A stretch of 36,829 bases of DNA, taken from NCBI GenBank assembly GCA_052390275.1, contig JBQTHD010000003.1, forward strand, positions 1 through 36,829. Direction: 5' to 3'. The notes below the pieces were generated by a model. It saw only the letters and a list, made by a program, of their open reading frames with translations, made no database searches and was not told the DNA's origin. The stretch comes from JBQTHD01 sp052390275. Lineage in GTDB: Bacteria; Actinomycetota; Acidimicrobiia; Acidimicrobiales; AC-14. Position numbers and translations under genes: made by a program. Positions 7,978-15,729 of this stretch are shown here, in pieces; the stretch's first letter is position 1, and each line of letters opens with the position of its first letter.

Positions 7978-9966
7978 GTGGCCACCCTTCGACTTTTCGC
8001 CTCGGCCCGGGAGGCGGCCGGCGTGGCCAAGATCGAGATCGAGGCCGCCACCATCGGCGGATTGTTGGACGAAGCCGGCCAACGCTTCGGCCCGGACTTC
8101 CGGCGCATCCTCGACGCCTCCCGGGTCTGGCTCAATGGCCAGCCCACCGGCCCCGATACCCAGGTAACCGGCCTTGACGTGGTGGCGGTGCTACCCCCGG
8201 TGTCGGGCGGATCGGCGCTGGCGGGAGCCCCGACCCAGGCCAGGCCCGAGCGAGCAGCGGCCCCGACCCAGGCCAGGCCCGAGCGACCAGCGGCGTCAAC
8301 ACCGACCCAGGCCAGGCCCGAGCGACCAGCGGCGTCAACACCGAGCCAGGCCAGGCCCGAGCGACCAGCGGCCCCGACCCAGGCCAGGCCCGAGCGACCA
8401 GCGGCGTCAACACCGAGCCATTTGGGCACCTCCGCCGGGGCTGGCACGGCGCGGTCGGGATCCGATCGTCGATCCGCGGACAATCGAACCGTTCCGGAGC
8501 CGACCCCGGTTCGGGCAGACCGGGAGTTCGACGTTCGATCGTCGGGTTCGGGCTGGGCGGACATCGAGTGGGATCCCACGGGCGCCAACACCTTCTCAGC
8601 GGAGTTTCCCGCCGTCGACGCGTCGAGTCGGACCACGAATCTGAATTTGGACGACTCTGCCGCCCCGGCCCCCATGCACCGACTGACCCGGCCGACGGGG
8701 CCACGACCGCCGCTCCCCGGCGGAACGGCCGTGCCTCGAAGCCCGGATCGCCCGGTGCTGTCGACCTCGGGCCCGGTACGCATGCTCTTCGCCCCGAACA
8801 CCGACGCGTCGGCCGGTTCCGCCACCGGTTCAAGGACCCCAGAGCCGGAGGGCGGCCCGGATCGGACGGCCCCGGATCGGACGGCCCCGGATCGGATTGC
8901 AGCGGATCGGACGGCCCCGGCTCGGATTGCAGCGGCCCGGCGAGAACCGTCCTCCGCTGAGAACTGGTTGGGGACGCCCATGGCCGAGGCGACGTCGTTG
9001 GCGTTGTCGGAGAACGGCCGGCGGAACGATTCAAGGGCCGAGGTCCGGGGCATCGAGGTCGGCAGCCCCGGTTCCGGCGGCCCCTCCGAACGCGATCCGG
9101 AGTCAGGCCATCACTCTGACCGAGGCGACGAAACCGGCGACGACAAGCAGGCCGATCCGATGTCGGGGGACCCGCCGGATCGAGCTTCCTCAGGCCGGGC
9201 CCCAGCAGTCGGGCCGACAACGGCCACCGGGGTCACCGGGTGGTCGCAGGGATGGTTGGGGCTCGGGTGGGCGGTGCTCTCGCTGGCGGCGGTGGCCGCC
9301 GGACCCCGGTGGCTGGCCTTCTGGCTGGTGGCCCAGGCCGCCGCAGCAGCCGCTCAACTTGCCGCGGCCGGGCGTTTCGGCGGTATGCGGTTGTTGGTCC
9401 TGGGGGCGGCCCTGGTGGCCGGGGTCCAGCCCCTGGCCGCCCTGGGCGGGCCCGGTCAGTTGTTGGCGGCCATGGGTGCCGCAGCGGTGGCCGTTGCCCT
9501 CGGCCGGTTCGCAGGCACCAACCCGGCCCAGACGGCCGTCTTCGTCCGGGTGCTGGCTGGAGCCACGATCATCGGCGCGGCGATGGGCGCCCTGGTCCTG
9601 ATCGCCGAGTCACAGATGTCGGTGGCCCTGTTTCTCCTGGCCTGCACCTGCGCCTACGACGTCGGCGCCTACCTGGTTGGCACAGGGGCGGCTTCTCGGT
9701 GGGAGGGCCCGGTCGCCGGCATGGCGGCCATCGTCCCGGTGGCCCTGTTCGGGTTGTTTGCCGGAAGCCTGGCCACGTTTCTCGACTCTTCATCCATCGT
9801 CAAGCTGGCGGTGGCGACAGCGGTGCTGGCCCCCCTGGGCGGCATTCTCGCCCGCACCCTTCGGGGCCGCGATCTGGCCGAGTGGCGAACACCCACCCTT
9901 CGCCGCATTGATTCGCTGATCGTCACCGTGCCCGTCTGGTACCTGGGAGTGGACGTCTTCGGTTAG
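7978..9966 (+). CDS. MoaD-like domain fused by a long linker to a CdsA-like membrane domain
   Basis: A 662-residue protein in three parts. Residues 1-80 are a MoaD/ThiS-like beta-grasp domain (starts ATLRLFASAREAAG, ends VVAVLPPVSGG), whose terminal GG is the adenylated or thiocarboxylated end in sulfur carriers. Residues 81-419 are a low-complexity Pro/Ala/Arg/Asp-rich linker with two tandem-repeat arrays. Residues 420-662 have six to eight hydrophobic helices and resemble phosphatidate cytidylyltransferase: AYDVGAYLVG near WEGPVAGM, and LRRIDSLIVTVPVWYL at the end. The usual KRxxKD...PGHGG signature is shortened to LRGRDLAEWRTPTL, so CDP-diacylglycerol synthase activity is doubtful. The frame is continuous, so the fusion is seen directly; any function is inference. 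Confidence 0.75.
   Translation: MATLRLFASAREAAGVAKIEIEAATIGGLLDEAGQRFGPDFRRILDASRVWLNGQPTGPDTQVTGLDVVAVLPPVSGGSALAGAPTQARPERAAAPTQARPERPAASTPTQARPERPAASTPSQARPERPAAPTQARPERPAASTPSHLGTSAGAGTARSGSDRRSADNRTVPEPTPVRADREFDVRSSGSGWADIEWDPTGANTFSAEFPAVDASSRTTNLNLDDSAAPAPMHRLTRPTGPRPPLPGGTAVPRSPDRPVLSTSGPVRMLFAPNTDASAGSATGSRTPEPEGGPDRTAPDRTAPDRIAADRTAPARIAAARREPSSAENWLGTPMAEATSLALSENGRRNDSRAEVRGIEVGSPGSGGPSERDPESGHHSDRGDETGDDKQADPMSGDPPDRASSGRAPAVGPTTATGVTGWSQGWLGLGWAVLSLAAVAAGPRWLAFWLVAQAAAAAAQLAAAGRFGGMRLLVLGAALVAGVQPLAALGGPGQLLAAMGAAAVAVALGRFAGTNPAQTAVFVRVLAGATIIGAAMGALVLIAESQMSVALFLLACTCAYDVGAYLVGTGAASRWEGPVAGMAAIVPVALFGLFAGSLATFLDSSSIVKLAVATAVLAPLGGILARTLRGRDLAEWRTPTLRRIDSLIVTVPVWYLGVDVFG
8227..8421 (+). 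repeat. In-frame tandem repeats, units of 33 and 42 nt
   Basis: Five copies encoding PTQARPERPAA, some extended by STP, in the linker of the MoaD/CdsA-like fusion. Confidence 0.85.
8860..8940 (+). repeat. In-frame 15-nt tandem repeat (5 copies)
   Basis: Units encoding DRTAP or DRIAA in the same linker as the array at 8227-8421. Confidence 0.8.
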
Positions 9967-10005
9967 GGCCAGAGCCGGCGACGGTCGTTTGCGGTGGCCC
10001 AGACC

Positions 10006-10036
10006 AGCGGGGGAAGGGTCCGACCCTTCCCCCGCT
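10006..10036. terminator. Strong bidirectional hairpin between convergent genes
   Basis: AGCGGGGGAAGGG and CCCTTCCCCCGCT form a perfect 13-bp stem around a 5-nt loop, extendable by flanking GACCA/TGGTC. It lies between the stop of the MoaD/CdsA-like gene (9966) and the stop of sodN (10045). There is no T-tract, which is common in high-GC genomes. Confidence 0.8.
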
Positions 10037-10044
10037 GTGGTCCA

Positions 10045-10503
10045 TCAGGCCTTCTTGGTTGCCCAGAAGATGCGGTCGACTTCGGCGATGAGATCCAGGA
10101 GCCGTTGTCCGGTAGCCGGGTCGTTGGAGGACTTGGTGGCCCCGGCGGCCTTGGTTGCGTCCCAGAACACGGTGTGAAGCTCAGGGAACGCCTCCAGGTG
10201 CGGGGGCTTGAAGTAGTCGCTCCACAGCACCCACAGGTGGTGCTTGACCATGTCCGCCCGCTGTTCTTTGATGGCGACCGCTCGCTGGCGGAACACCTCG
10301 TCAGAGGAGGCCGAGTACTTCTCTTGGCATGCCTTGACCGATTCAGCCTCGATCCGGGCCTGGGCGGGGTCGTAAACGCCGCAGGGCAGATCGCAGTGGG
10401 CCGAGACCACCATGGGCGGCGCCCAGCGGTCGAAACAGGCCAGCGAACGGGAAACACCGCGGTGGATAGGAGTCAAAGCACCGCGCCAACGTGAAGTAAT
10501 CAT
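10045..10503 (-). CDS. sodN: Nickel superoxide dismutase precursor
   Basis: Ni-SOD converts superoxide to hydrogen peroxide and oxygen in the cytoplasm. The mature N-terminus HCDLPCGVYDPAQARIEAES is unmistakable, with His1, Cys2 and Cys6 forming the nickel hook. I start at the ATG complementary to 10501-10503, which follows AAAGGTG at good spacing. This gives a 35-residue propeptide and a 117-residue mature enzyme, the normal Ni-SOD size. The propeptide must be cut before His36 to expose the hook, and the protease candidate sits divergently upstream. In streptomycetes nickel represses alternative SODs and induces sodN; no regulator is visible here. Confidence 0.95.
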   Translation of the reverse strand: MITSRWRGALTPIHRGVSRSLACFDRWAPPMVVSAHCDLPCGVYDPAQARIEAESVKACQEKYSASSDEVFRQRAVAIKEQRADMVKHHLWVLWSDYFKPPHLEAFPELHTVFWDATKAAGATKSSNDPATGQRLLDLIAEVDRIFWATKKA

Positions 10504-10657
10504 AAAAACACCTTTCTTGCCGAGACCGAGCCTGCTGAGACGGGCTCGTTGCCGAGACTGAGCTTTCACCACCCATTCTTGCCACCACCGGCCCGCTCGT
10601 CGCACCGGGGTGACCAATATCGGCCGGTTGGCGAGTCCGGCGCACGCCGGAGGCCGG
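10504..10657. promoter_or_regulatory. Divergent sodN/sodX control region with direct and inverted repeats
   Basis: The region contains two TTGCCGAGAC direct repeats (near 10517 and 10549) flanking an inverted repeat GAGCC...GGGCTC. In the sodN direction these fall in the 5' leader or promoter. I see no match to the nickel-regulator (Nur) box known from Streptomyces. The repeats could be an operator or a leader hairpin. Confidence 0.4.
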
Positions 10658-10669
10658 CACAATGGCCAC

Positions 10670-11062
10670 ATGGGGGGGAGAAAGGCAGCGACCGGATGGG
10701 CGGTGATCGGGGTGGCGGCGATCGCGGCGGTGGTGGCAAGACGAGGGAACCTGGTTCCCCGGCGTTGCCTGGTGGAGGGTCCCAGCATGATTCCAACCCT
10801 GGCCCCGGGGGACCGGTTGTTGGTGTCCCGCTGGTCGCGACGCCACCAGGTCGGGAACCTGGTGGCCTTCACAGATCCTCGCCGCCCTGGCGTGATGATG
10901 GTGAAGCGGGTGGTGTCGGTCGAGGTTGGGGGCCTGACCGTGGCCGGCGACAACCCCGACGCCAGCACCGACAGCCGCCACTTCGGGCCGGTGTCCCTCG
11001 ACCTGGTGGTGGGCTGCGCCCGGTACCGGTACTGGCCCGAAGATCGCCGGGGACGGCTGTAG
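10670..11062 (+). CDS. sodX: S26-family peptidase, probable Ni-SOD maturation protease
   Basis: 130 residues of the signal peptidase I (S26) family. After a short hydrophobic N-terminus it carries the catalytic serine in VEGPSMIPTLAPGDRLLV, the general-base lysine in MMVKRVV, and the conserved GDN box (VAGDNPDASTDSRHFGPV). SodX-type proteases sit beside sodN in many bacteria and remove its propeptide; the divergent position here fits. I chose ATG 10670 because CACAAT lies 6 nt upstream. Ordinary signal peptidase is less likely given the small size and the neighbour. Confidence 0.85.
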   Translation: MGGRKAATGWAVIGVAAIAAVVARRGNLVPRRCLVEGPSMIPTLAPGDRLLVSRWSRRHQVGNLVAFTDPRRPGVMMVKRVVSVEVGGLTVAGDNPDASTDSRHFGPVSLDLVVGCARYRYWPEDRRGRL

Positions 11063-11065
11063 CCT
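11060..11065 (+). promoter_or_regulatory. TANNNT box (TAGCCT) of rsiG-like gene
   Basis: TAGCCT overlaps the stop codon of sodX. An 8-nt spacer follows, then ATG at 11074, with no Shine-Dalgarno sequence. Confidence 0.45.
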
Positions 11066-11073
11066 CCCGGCCC

Positions 11074-11661
11074 ATGTGGACCGAGGAGGTCACCCGGGTG
11101 CTGCGGGGCCCGGCTGAGGCGCGGCCAGTGGGGGAGGGCCCCGGCTCGACGCCGTCAGCCGCCGGGCCCTTGGAGGATTTGGCCGGCTTGTCGCTGGCGG
11201 ACCTGCGTACATGGCGGTCTCAGTGCCAGGAGGTGGAGTCCAAGGTGTCCTACCTCCGCCGCCTGGTGCAGGGCCGCCTGGATCTGGTCAGGGCCGATCA
11301 GCGCCGCCGGTCGGCCGGTTTGGCTCCCGACGATCTGGCCGCCCTGATCGAGGACCTTCCCCGGATCCTGGCCGACACCCCTGGCCCACCTCGGCCGGGC
11401 GCACCGCTGCCCACTTCGGTGATGCCGCCAGAGGGAAACGACTACGAGGCGGTACTCGATGCCACGATGGACCCGGGCCTTTTGATGAACCTGCCCAGGC
11501 TGGCCGACGCCGAGGTCGAGGCGGTCGCCGGTCGGCTGAGAGACCTGGAGAAGGTGGTGTCCCGGCACCGCCACGACCTGTTCGGCTGTATCGACTCCCT
11601 TTCGGGCGAACTCGCCCGGCGCTACCGCACCGGCGAGGTCAGTGGACTCCCCCAGGGTTGA
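11074..11661 (+). CDS. rsiG: RsiG-like c-di-GMP-responsive anti-sigma factor
   Basis: 195 residues, mostly helical. Residues E55, S59, R62, Q66 and D70 exactly satisfy E(X)3S(X)2R(X)3Q(X)3D, the c-di-GMP-binding signature of RsiG. A second copy at E159, S163, R166, F170, D174 matches except that Q is replaced by F. Between them DLPRILAD resembles the RsiG linker. In Streptomyces RsiG holds the sporulation sigma factor WhiG inactive when c-di-GMP is bound between two antiparallel helices. No sigma factor gene is in the window, so the partner is unknown. The start is supported by the TAGCCT box. The motif is seen directly; the role is from family knowledge. Confidence 0.75.
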   Translation: MWTEEVTRVLRGPAEARPVGEGPGSTPSAAGPLEDLAGLSLADLRTWRSQCQEVESKVSYLRRLVQGRLDLVRADQRRRSAGLAPDDLAALIEDLPRILADTPGPPRPGAPLPTSVMPPEGNDYEAVLDATMDPGLLMNLPRLADAEVEAVAGRLRDLEKVVSRHRHDLFGCIDSLSGELARRYRTGEVSGLPQG

Positions 11662-11834
11662 GGACCGCTTCGTGACCGACCCGGCCCAGGCGTCTCCTCG
11701 CACGCGAACCTTCGCCCGGATTGCGGCATCGGAGCATTCAGTGATGCAACTGGCGGAGGCACCTGAGGACCCGAACGGGGATTTGGCCGGAATCCGGGCA
11801 AGAGCTTCCGGTCGAGGTACCAGGCGGTGTTCGG

Positions 11835-13205
11835 ATGGATGGTGACGTGTCTGTGAGCACGGGGCGGGTGGCCCTTTTGTCCTTCCATACATCGCCTCTG
11901 GCTCAACCCGGTGTCGGGGACGGCGGCGGAATGAACGTCTACGTGTACCGCCAGGCCGCCGAGTTGGCCAAGGCGGGAATGGACTGCGACGTCTACACCC
12001 GGGCCACCCGGCGGGGAGGGCCGGCGACGGTGGAGTTGGCGCCCGGCGTCCGGGTTCATCACGTGCCCGCCGGACCGCTCGCGCCGGTGCCCACGGAAGA
12101 CCTCGGCGAACTGGTCGAAGCCTTTACCGAAGGGGTCTCGGCCCGTTTCGAAGCTGAGGGCCCGCCGGACGTGATCCACGCCCACTACTGGCTCTCAGGC
12201 CTGGCCGGCCACGTTCTCAAGCACCGTTTCGAGCGGCCGCTCGTCTGCACGTTCCACACGCTGGCCCGGGTCAAGGCGGCCAGCGATCCCGGCTTCGTCG
12301 CCGGGACGAGCGGTGCCGGTTCGAGCGGTGCCGGTTCGAGCGGTTCTGGTCCCAGTGGTCGCAACAATCGACGCTTGGGGGAGGGGGAGCGGGGCCGGGC
12401 CGAAGCGGAGATCATCGGCTGTTCCGACGCCATCGTCGTCTCCTCCACCGATGAGGCCGACCAACTCGAACGTCTCTACGGCGCCGTTCCCCACCGCATC
12501 GAGGTGGTCGCGCCGGGGGTGGATCATCGGATCTTCACTCCGGGCGACAAGGCCCGGGCCCGGGCCGGCCTGGGGCTGCAGGAGAGGCCCACCCTGTTGT
12601 TCGTCGGTCGTATCCAACCGCTCAAAGGGGTGGACCTGGCGGTGGCCACCCTCGGCGACCTCGACCGGCTACGCCCGGCACCCACCGATGGCGACCCCGG
12701 TCCGGCGGGCCGGGAACTGTCGGCGCAACTGCTGGTGGTTGGAGGCCCGAGCGGCCCCCAGGGCCCCGCTACCATGAGCGAACTCCGGGCCATGGTGGCC
12801 GAGTTGGGCCTGGTTGACCGGGTCCATTTTCTCAAGCCCCGGGCCCATGAGCTTCTGGCTCCCCTTTATCAGGCAGCCGACGTCTGTCTGGTGCCCAGTC
12901 GATCGGAATCGTTCGGCTTGGTCGCTCTGGAGGCGGCGGCCTGTGGCACGCCGGTGGTGGCCTCGGCCGTGGGAGGTCTGGCACACCTGGTGCGGCCGGG
13001 CCGGACCGGTTATCTGGTCGAGACCCGTGATCCCGGGGCCTTCGCCCAGCGGGTGGCCTCAATCCTCGCTGACCCCCTGCTGGCCGAGACCATGGGCCGG
13101 CAGGCCGCGAAGATGGCGTTGGCCTACCGATGGTGTGCCACCGCCGCCCGCCTCCGCCGCCTCTACGGCGACCTTCGAACCCGGGAGCCCGTGGAGTGCG
13201 GTTGA
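11835..13205 (+). CDS. mshA: D-inositol-3-phosphate glycosyltransferase (mycothiol step 1)
   Basis: A 456-residue GT-B (GT4) glycosyltransferase. It transfers N-acetylglucosamine from UDP-GlcNAc to inositol 3-phosphate, the first step of mycothiol synthesis. The N-terminus LSFHTSPLAQPGVGDGGGMNVYV matches the MshA signature, and the nucleotide-sugar site SRSESFGLVALEAAACGTPVV is intact. An inserted Gly/Ser repeat (residues about 157-175) replaces a loop that is acidic in relatives. Its neighbour sodN is also an oxidative-stress gene. The other msh genes are not in the window. A related GT4 with another acceptor is the alternative. Confidence 0.85.
   Translation: MDGDVSVSTGRVALLSFHTSPLAQPGVGDGGGMNVYVYRQAAELAKAGMDCDVYTRATRRGGPATVELAPGVRVHHVPAGPLAPVPTEDLGELVEAFTEGVSARFEAEGPPDVIHAHYWLSGLAGHVLKHRFERPLVCTFHTLARVKAASDPGFVAGTSGAGSSGAGSSGSGPSGRNNRRLGEGERGRAEAEIIGCSDAIVVSSTDEADQLERLYGAVPHRIEVVAPGVDHRIFTPGDKARARAGLGLQERPTLLFVGRIQPLKGVDLAVATLGDLDRLRPAPTDGDPGPAGRELSAQLLVVGGPSGPQGPATMSELRAMVAELGLVDRVHFLKPRAHELLAPLYQAADVCLVPSRSESFGLVALEAAACGTPVVASAVGGLAHLVRPGRTGYLVETRDPGAFAQRVASILADPLLAETMGRQAAKMALAYRWCATAARLRRLYGDLRTREPVECG
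12306..12350 (+). repeat. In-frame 15-nt tandem repeat (3 copies)
   Basis: Units like TCGAGCGGTGCCGGT encode SSGAG repeats in a loop of MshA. Confidence 0.75.
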
Positions 13206-13335
13206 CGGCCGGATGGCCACCCGTTTGGTGCGCTTGAACCAGTCCACCGGGAACCAGGTCGGGGCCGGCACGGGGCCCGTGGGGCCTTCTACGCCGGTGT
13301 CCGGAGGTTTTTGGATGCTTTTCAGTAGTTTTCGC

Positions 13336-13365
13336 TTGCGTGCTCCGAAGTTTCACAGGTATGGT
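13336..13365 (+). promoter_or_regulatory. Putative promoter of the M23 peptidase gene
   Basis: TTGCGT (13336-13341) and TATGGT (13360-13365), 18 nt apart, lie in an A/T-richer stretch of 13307-13370. Transcription would start near 13372. Confidence 0.4.
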
Positions 13366-13371
13366 TCACCT

Positions 13372-13580
13372 CGGCCCGAGGGGCGCAAGGGTGACTCGTT
13401 CGGGGAAGTACGAGTCGCCCCCAGGTTCCTCGGGCCCTTTCCTGCCCCCAGGTCGTCTTCACGGCTTTTTGTGGCGGAGGCTCAAGACCCCGTCGGGGAA
13501 GCTTGCAGTTCGCCTGGCTGGCTCGTTACGGTCAGGCCCTGGCCGCACCCGCGCAGGAGCTGGGGAGGCCGCCCACCAGC
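13372..13580 (+). promoter_or_regulatory. Long structured 5' leader, possible riboswitch
   Basis: The mRNA leader before the M23 peptidase would be about 209 nt. GGCCCGAGG (13373-13381) pairs with CCTCGGGCC (13428-13436), enclosing a 7-bp hairpin GACTCGT/ACGAGTC (13393-13416). GCCTGGC (13512-13518) pairs with GTCAGGC (13531-13537). Cyclic di-AMP riboswitches commonly precede cell-wall hydrolases in actinobacteria, but I do not find that class's conserved core, so the class is unassigned. The rest of 13206-13371 holds no gene. Confidence 0.4.
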
Positions 13581-14798
13581 ATGAGACGACCGCTATCGCC
13601 GCCTGCTTGCGCCCGCCCAAAGCGGGGCCCGACCCGGGCGAATGCCCTGACCCGAGGAACCTCCACCCGAGGAACCTCCACCCGAGGAACTTCCACCCGA
13701 GGAGCGCTGACTGCCTGGTTGCTCCTGGTGGTCGTGGTTCTGGCTCCCGGGGCCGATCCGGCCTGGGCTCAGACCGAGGAGCAACAGCGGGCGGCCGCCG
13801 CCACCAAGCGGGCCCAGAGTGCGGCCCGCCTCAACGCCTTGAAGGCCGACGACACCCAACTGGAGACGGCGGTGGCGGCGCTCAACCAGGGGGTGGCCGC
13901 CCAGGACAAGACGGCCACCGCCGCCAGCCAGGCGCTGCGGGCGGCCGAAGGCAGCGTGGGGGCGGCCGAGCGACGGTTGGCCGAGACCGAGGCCCGCATG
14001 GTCGGGCTGCGCAAGGAGGTCAGCGCCGCCGCACTGCGGGCCTACGTGCATCCATCGGGCGGAGGTCTGTTGACCCTGGTCAGTTCCCGGAGCCTGGAGG
14101 AGGCCACCCGGCGGCGGACGCTGCTGGCCTCGGTCATAGAGACCGACTCCTCCATCATCGAGCAGTTGCGGGGGGCCCGGGAGGACCAGCAGTCCGAGCA
14201 GGCCAACGTCCGCCGGGCTCGGGACCTGGCGGCGGCGCGCCGGACCGAGGCTGCGGGTCGCCTCGACGAACTCAAGCGGCTGCGCAGCGATCAGATGCGG
14301 CTCAAGCGGGCACTCGATTCCCGTATCGCCGGCGTGGCGGCCGAGGTGGAGGCGCTGGCCCGGGAGGAAGCCCGCCTGGCCGCCCTCATCCGCGCCCGAG
14401 CCGCGCCGGCAGCGCCTGGATCCCGGCCGTCGGCGTCGGGCTTCGTCTTCCCGACCTCGGGGACCATCACCTCGCGCTTCGGCATGCGCTGGGGCCGCCT
14501 GCACGCGGGAATCGACATCGCGTCGGGGGCGGGCACGCCCATCAAGGCCTCCAAGGACGGCCGGGTCATTCTGGCGGGCTTCAACGGCGGCTATGGCAAC
14601 GCCATCGTGGTGGACCACGGTGGAGGCGTCACGACCCTGTACGCCCATATGAGCCGGCTGCGGGTTTCCGACGGGGCGTCGGTGCGGGCCGGGCAGCACA
14701 TCGGGGACATGGGCAGCACCGGTTCGTCCACCGGCAACCACCTCCATTTCGAGGTCCGAGTGGGTGGCACCGCCCAGAACCCCCAGCGATACGTGTGA
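13581..14798 (+). CDS. Secreted M23 (LytM-type) peptidase with coiled coil
   Basis: 405 residues. An Arg-rich N-terminus with a tandem repeat leads into the hydrophobic signal segment TAWLLLVVVVLAPG and an Ala-x-Ala cleavage site (AWA). A long coiled coil (about residues 75-270) follows, then the M23 domain with HAGID and HLHF zinc ligands (about residues 290-400). This architecture fits NlpD/EnvC-type proteins that cut peptidoglycan or activate amidases. ATG 13581 is preceded by GGAGG; the longer frame from 13503 would run through the structured leader. Its stop overlaps the GTG start of proC. Confidence 0.85.
   Translation: MRRPLSPPACARPKRGPTRANALTRGTSTRGTSTRGTSTRGALTAWLLLVVVVLAPGADPAWAQTEEQQRAAAATKRAQSAARLNALKADDTQLETAVAALNQGVAAQDKTATAASQALRAAEGSVGAAERRLAETEARMVGLRKEVSAAALRAYVHPSGGGLLTLVSSRSLEEATRRRTLLASVIETDSSIIEQLRGAREDQQSEQANVRRARDLAAARRTEAAGRLDELKRLRSDQMRLKRALDSRIAGVAAEVEALAREEARLAALIRARAAPAAPGSRPSASGFVFPTSGTITSRFGMRWGRLHAGIDIASGAGTPIKASKDGRVILAGFNGGYGNAIVVDHGGGVTTLYAHMSRLRVSDGASVRAGQHIGDMGSTGSSTGNHLHFEVRVGGTAQNPQRYV
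13650..13706 (+). repeat. In-frame 15-nt tandem repeat (3.8 copies)
   Basis: Units ACCCGAGGAACCTCC encode TRGTS repeats just before the signal-peptide helix of the M23 peptidase. Confidence 0.85.
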
Positions 14799-15673
14799 CG
14801 GGACCGGGCTCGGTCGCCGATTCCAGCCAGTCGACCACGGCCCCACCCGGCTCAGGCCAACCGGCGCCCTTCCGGCTGGTGGTGGTGGGGGGGGGAAGGA
14901 TGGGGGAGGCACTTTTGGGAGGCCTCGTGGCGGCGGGGTGGTGCAGGCCGGAGGAGCTGGCCGTGCTGGAATCGGTAGCCGAACGCCGAACAGCCCTGGT
15001 CGGCCGGTTTGAGGGCGTGACGGTGGTGGCCACGGTCACAGGCCTAAAGGCGGCAGGGGCGGTGGTGGCGGTCAAGCCGCCGGACGTACAGGAGGCCTGC
15101 CGGGTCATCGCCACCACCGGCGCCACCCGGGTCCTGTCCATTGCCGCCGGTGTTCGGCTGGGTTCGCTGGCATCGTGGTTGGGGCCCGGGGCCCGGGCGG
15201 TGCGAGCCATGCCCAACACCCCGGCCCTGGTGGGGGCGGGGGTGGCAGCCATGGCCGTGGCTGATTCCAGTGACCCGACCAGCGAGGAAGACCTGGCCTG
15301 GGCGGAGTCGATTCTGGCGGCGGTGGGCCGGGTCGAGCGGGTGGCTGAAGCCGATCTCGACGCCGTTACAGCGGTATCTGGATCCGGGCCGGCCTATGTG
15401 TTTCTGCTGGTCGAGGCCCTGGCGGACGCCGGGATCTCCGCCGGGCTGTCCCGGGAGGTGAGTCATCGCCTGGCTCGGGCAACGGTGGCCGGGGCGGGCC
15501 GACTGTTGGAAGCCTCCGACACCGACCCTCGTTCCCTGCGCGCTGCGGTGACCTCCCCGGGCGGGACCACCGCCGCGGCAGTAGGCGTCTTGGAGGAGGG
15601 GGGCTGGCCGCAGTTGATGGCGGCCGCGGTGGCTGCCGCTACCCGTCGGTCGCGCGAGCTCGGCGGTTCCTGA
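14795..15673 (+). CDS. proC: Pyrroline-5-carboxylate reductase
   Basis: Reduces 1-pyrroline-5-carboxylate to proline with NAD(P)H. The Rossmann motif VVVGGGRMGEALLGGL begins near residue 30. It is followed by VKPPDV, the RAMPNTPALVGAG signature, and the C-terminal VSGSGPAYVFLLVEALADAG with PGGTTAAAV. The GTG at 14795 overlaps the M23 stop (GTGTGA) and adds a disordered lead of about 25 residues, giving 292 residues against about 270 in the family. A start closer to the Rossmann fold is possible. Confidence 0.92.
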   Translation: MTGPGSVADSSQSTTAPPGSGQPAPFRLVVVGGGRMGEALLGGLVAAGWCRPEELAVLESVAERRTALVGRFEGVTVVATVTGLKAAGAVVAVKPPDVQEACRVIATTGATRVLSIAAGVRLGSLASWLGPGARAVRAMPNTPALVGAGVAAMAVADSSDPTSEEDLAWAESILAAVGRVERVAEADLDAVTAVSGSGPAYVFLLVEALADAGISAGLSREVSHRLARATVAGAGRLLEASDTDPRSLRAAVTSPGGTTAAAVGVLEEGGWPQLMAAAVAAATRRSRELGGS

Positions 15674-15729
15674 GCGGACTGGCGGGCGTCTCCACCTTCG
15701 GCGGTAGTGTTCCTCCCAGGCGAAGAGGG

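Noticed and set aside
8227..8421. CRISPR-like repeat array
   Set aside because: There are no unique spacers. The units are in frame within a coding linker and vary by substitution.
7776..9053. 425-codon minus-strand open frame with repeats
   Set aside because: It mirrors the low-complexity linker of the plus-strand fusion gene and shows no domain of its own.
13372..13580. Cyclic di-AMP (ydaO) or cobalamin riboswitch
   Set aside because: I could not find the conserved core of either class (no GUCAGCUAAC-like segment and no B12 box), so only an unassigned structured leader is reported.
13340..14794. Long frame upstream of proC in the same phase
   Set aside because: It overlaps the M23 gene in another frame with Gly/Arg-rich non-protein composition. 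Only the part from 14795 encodes ProC.
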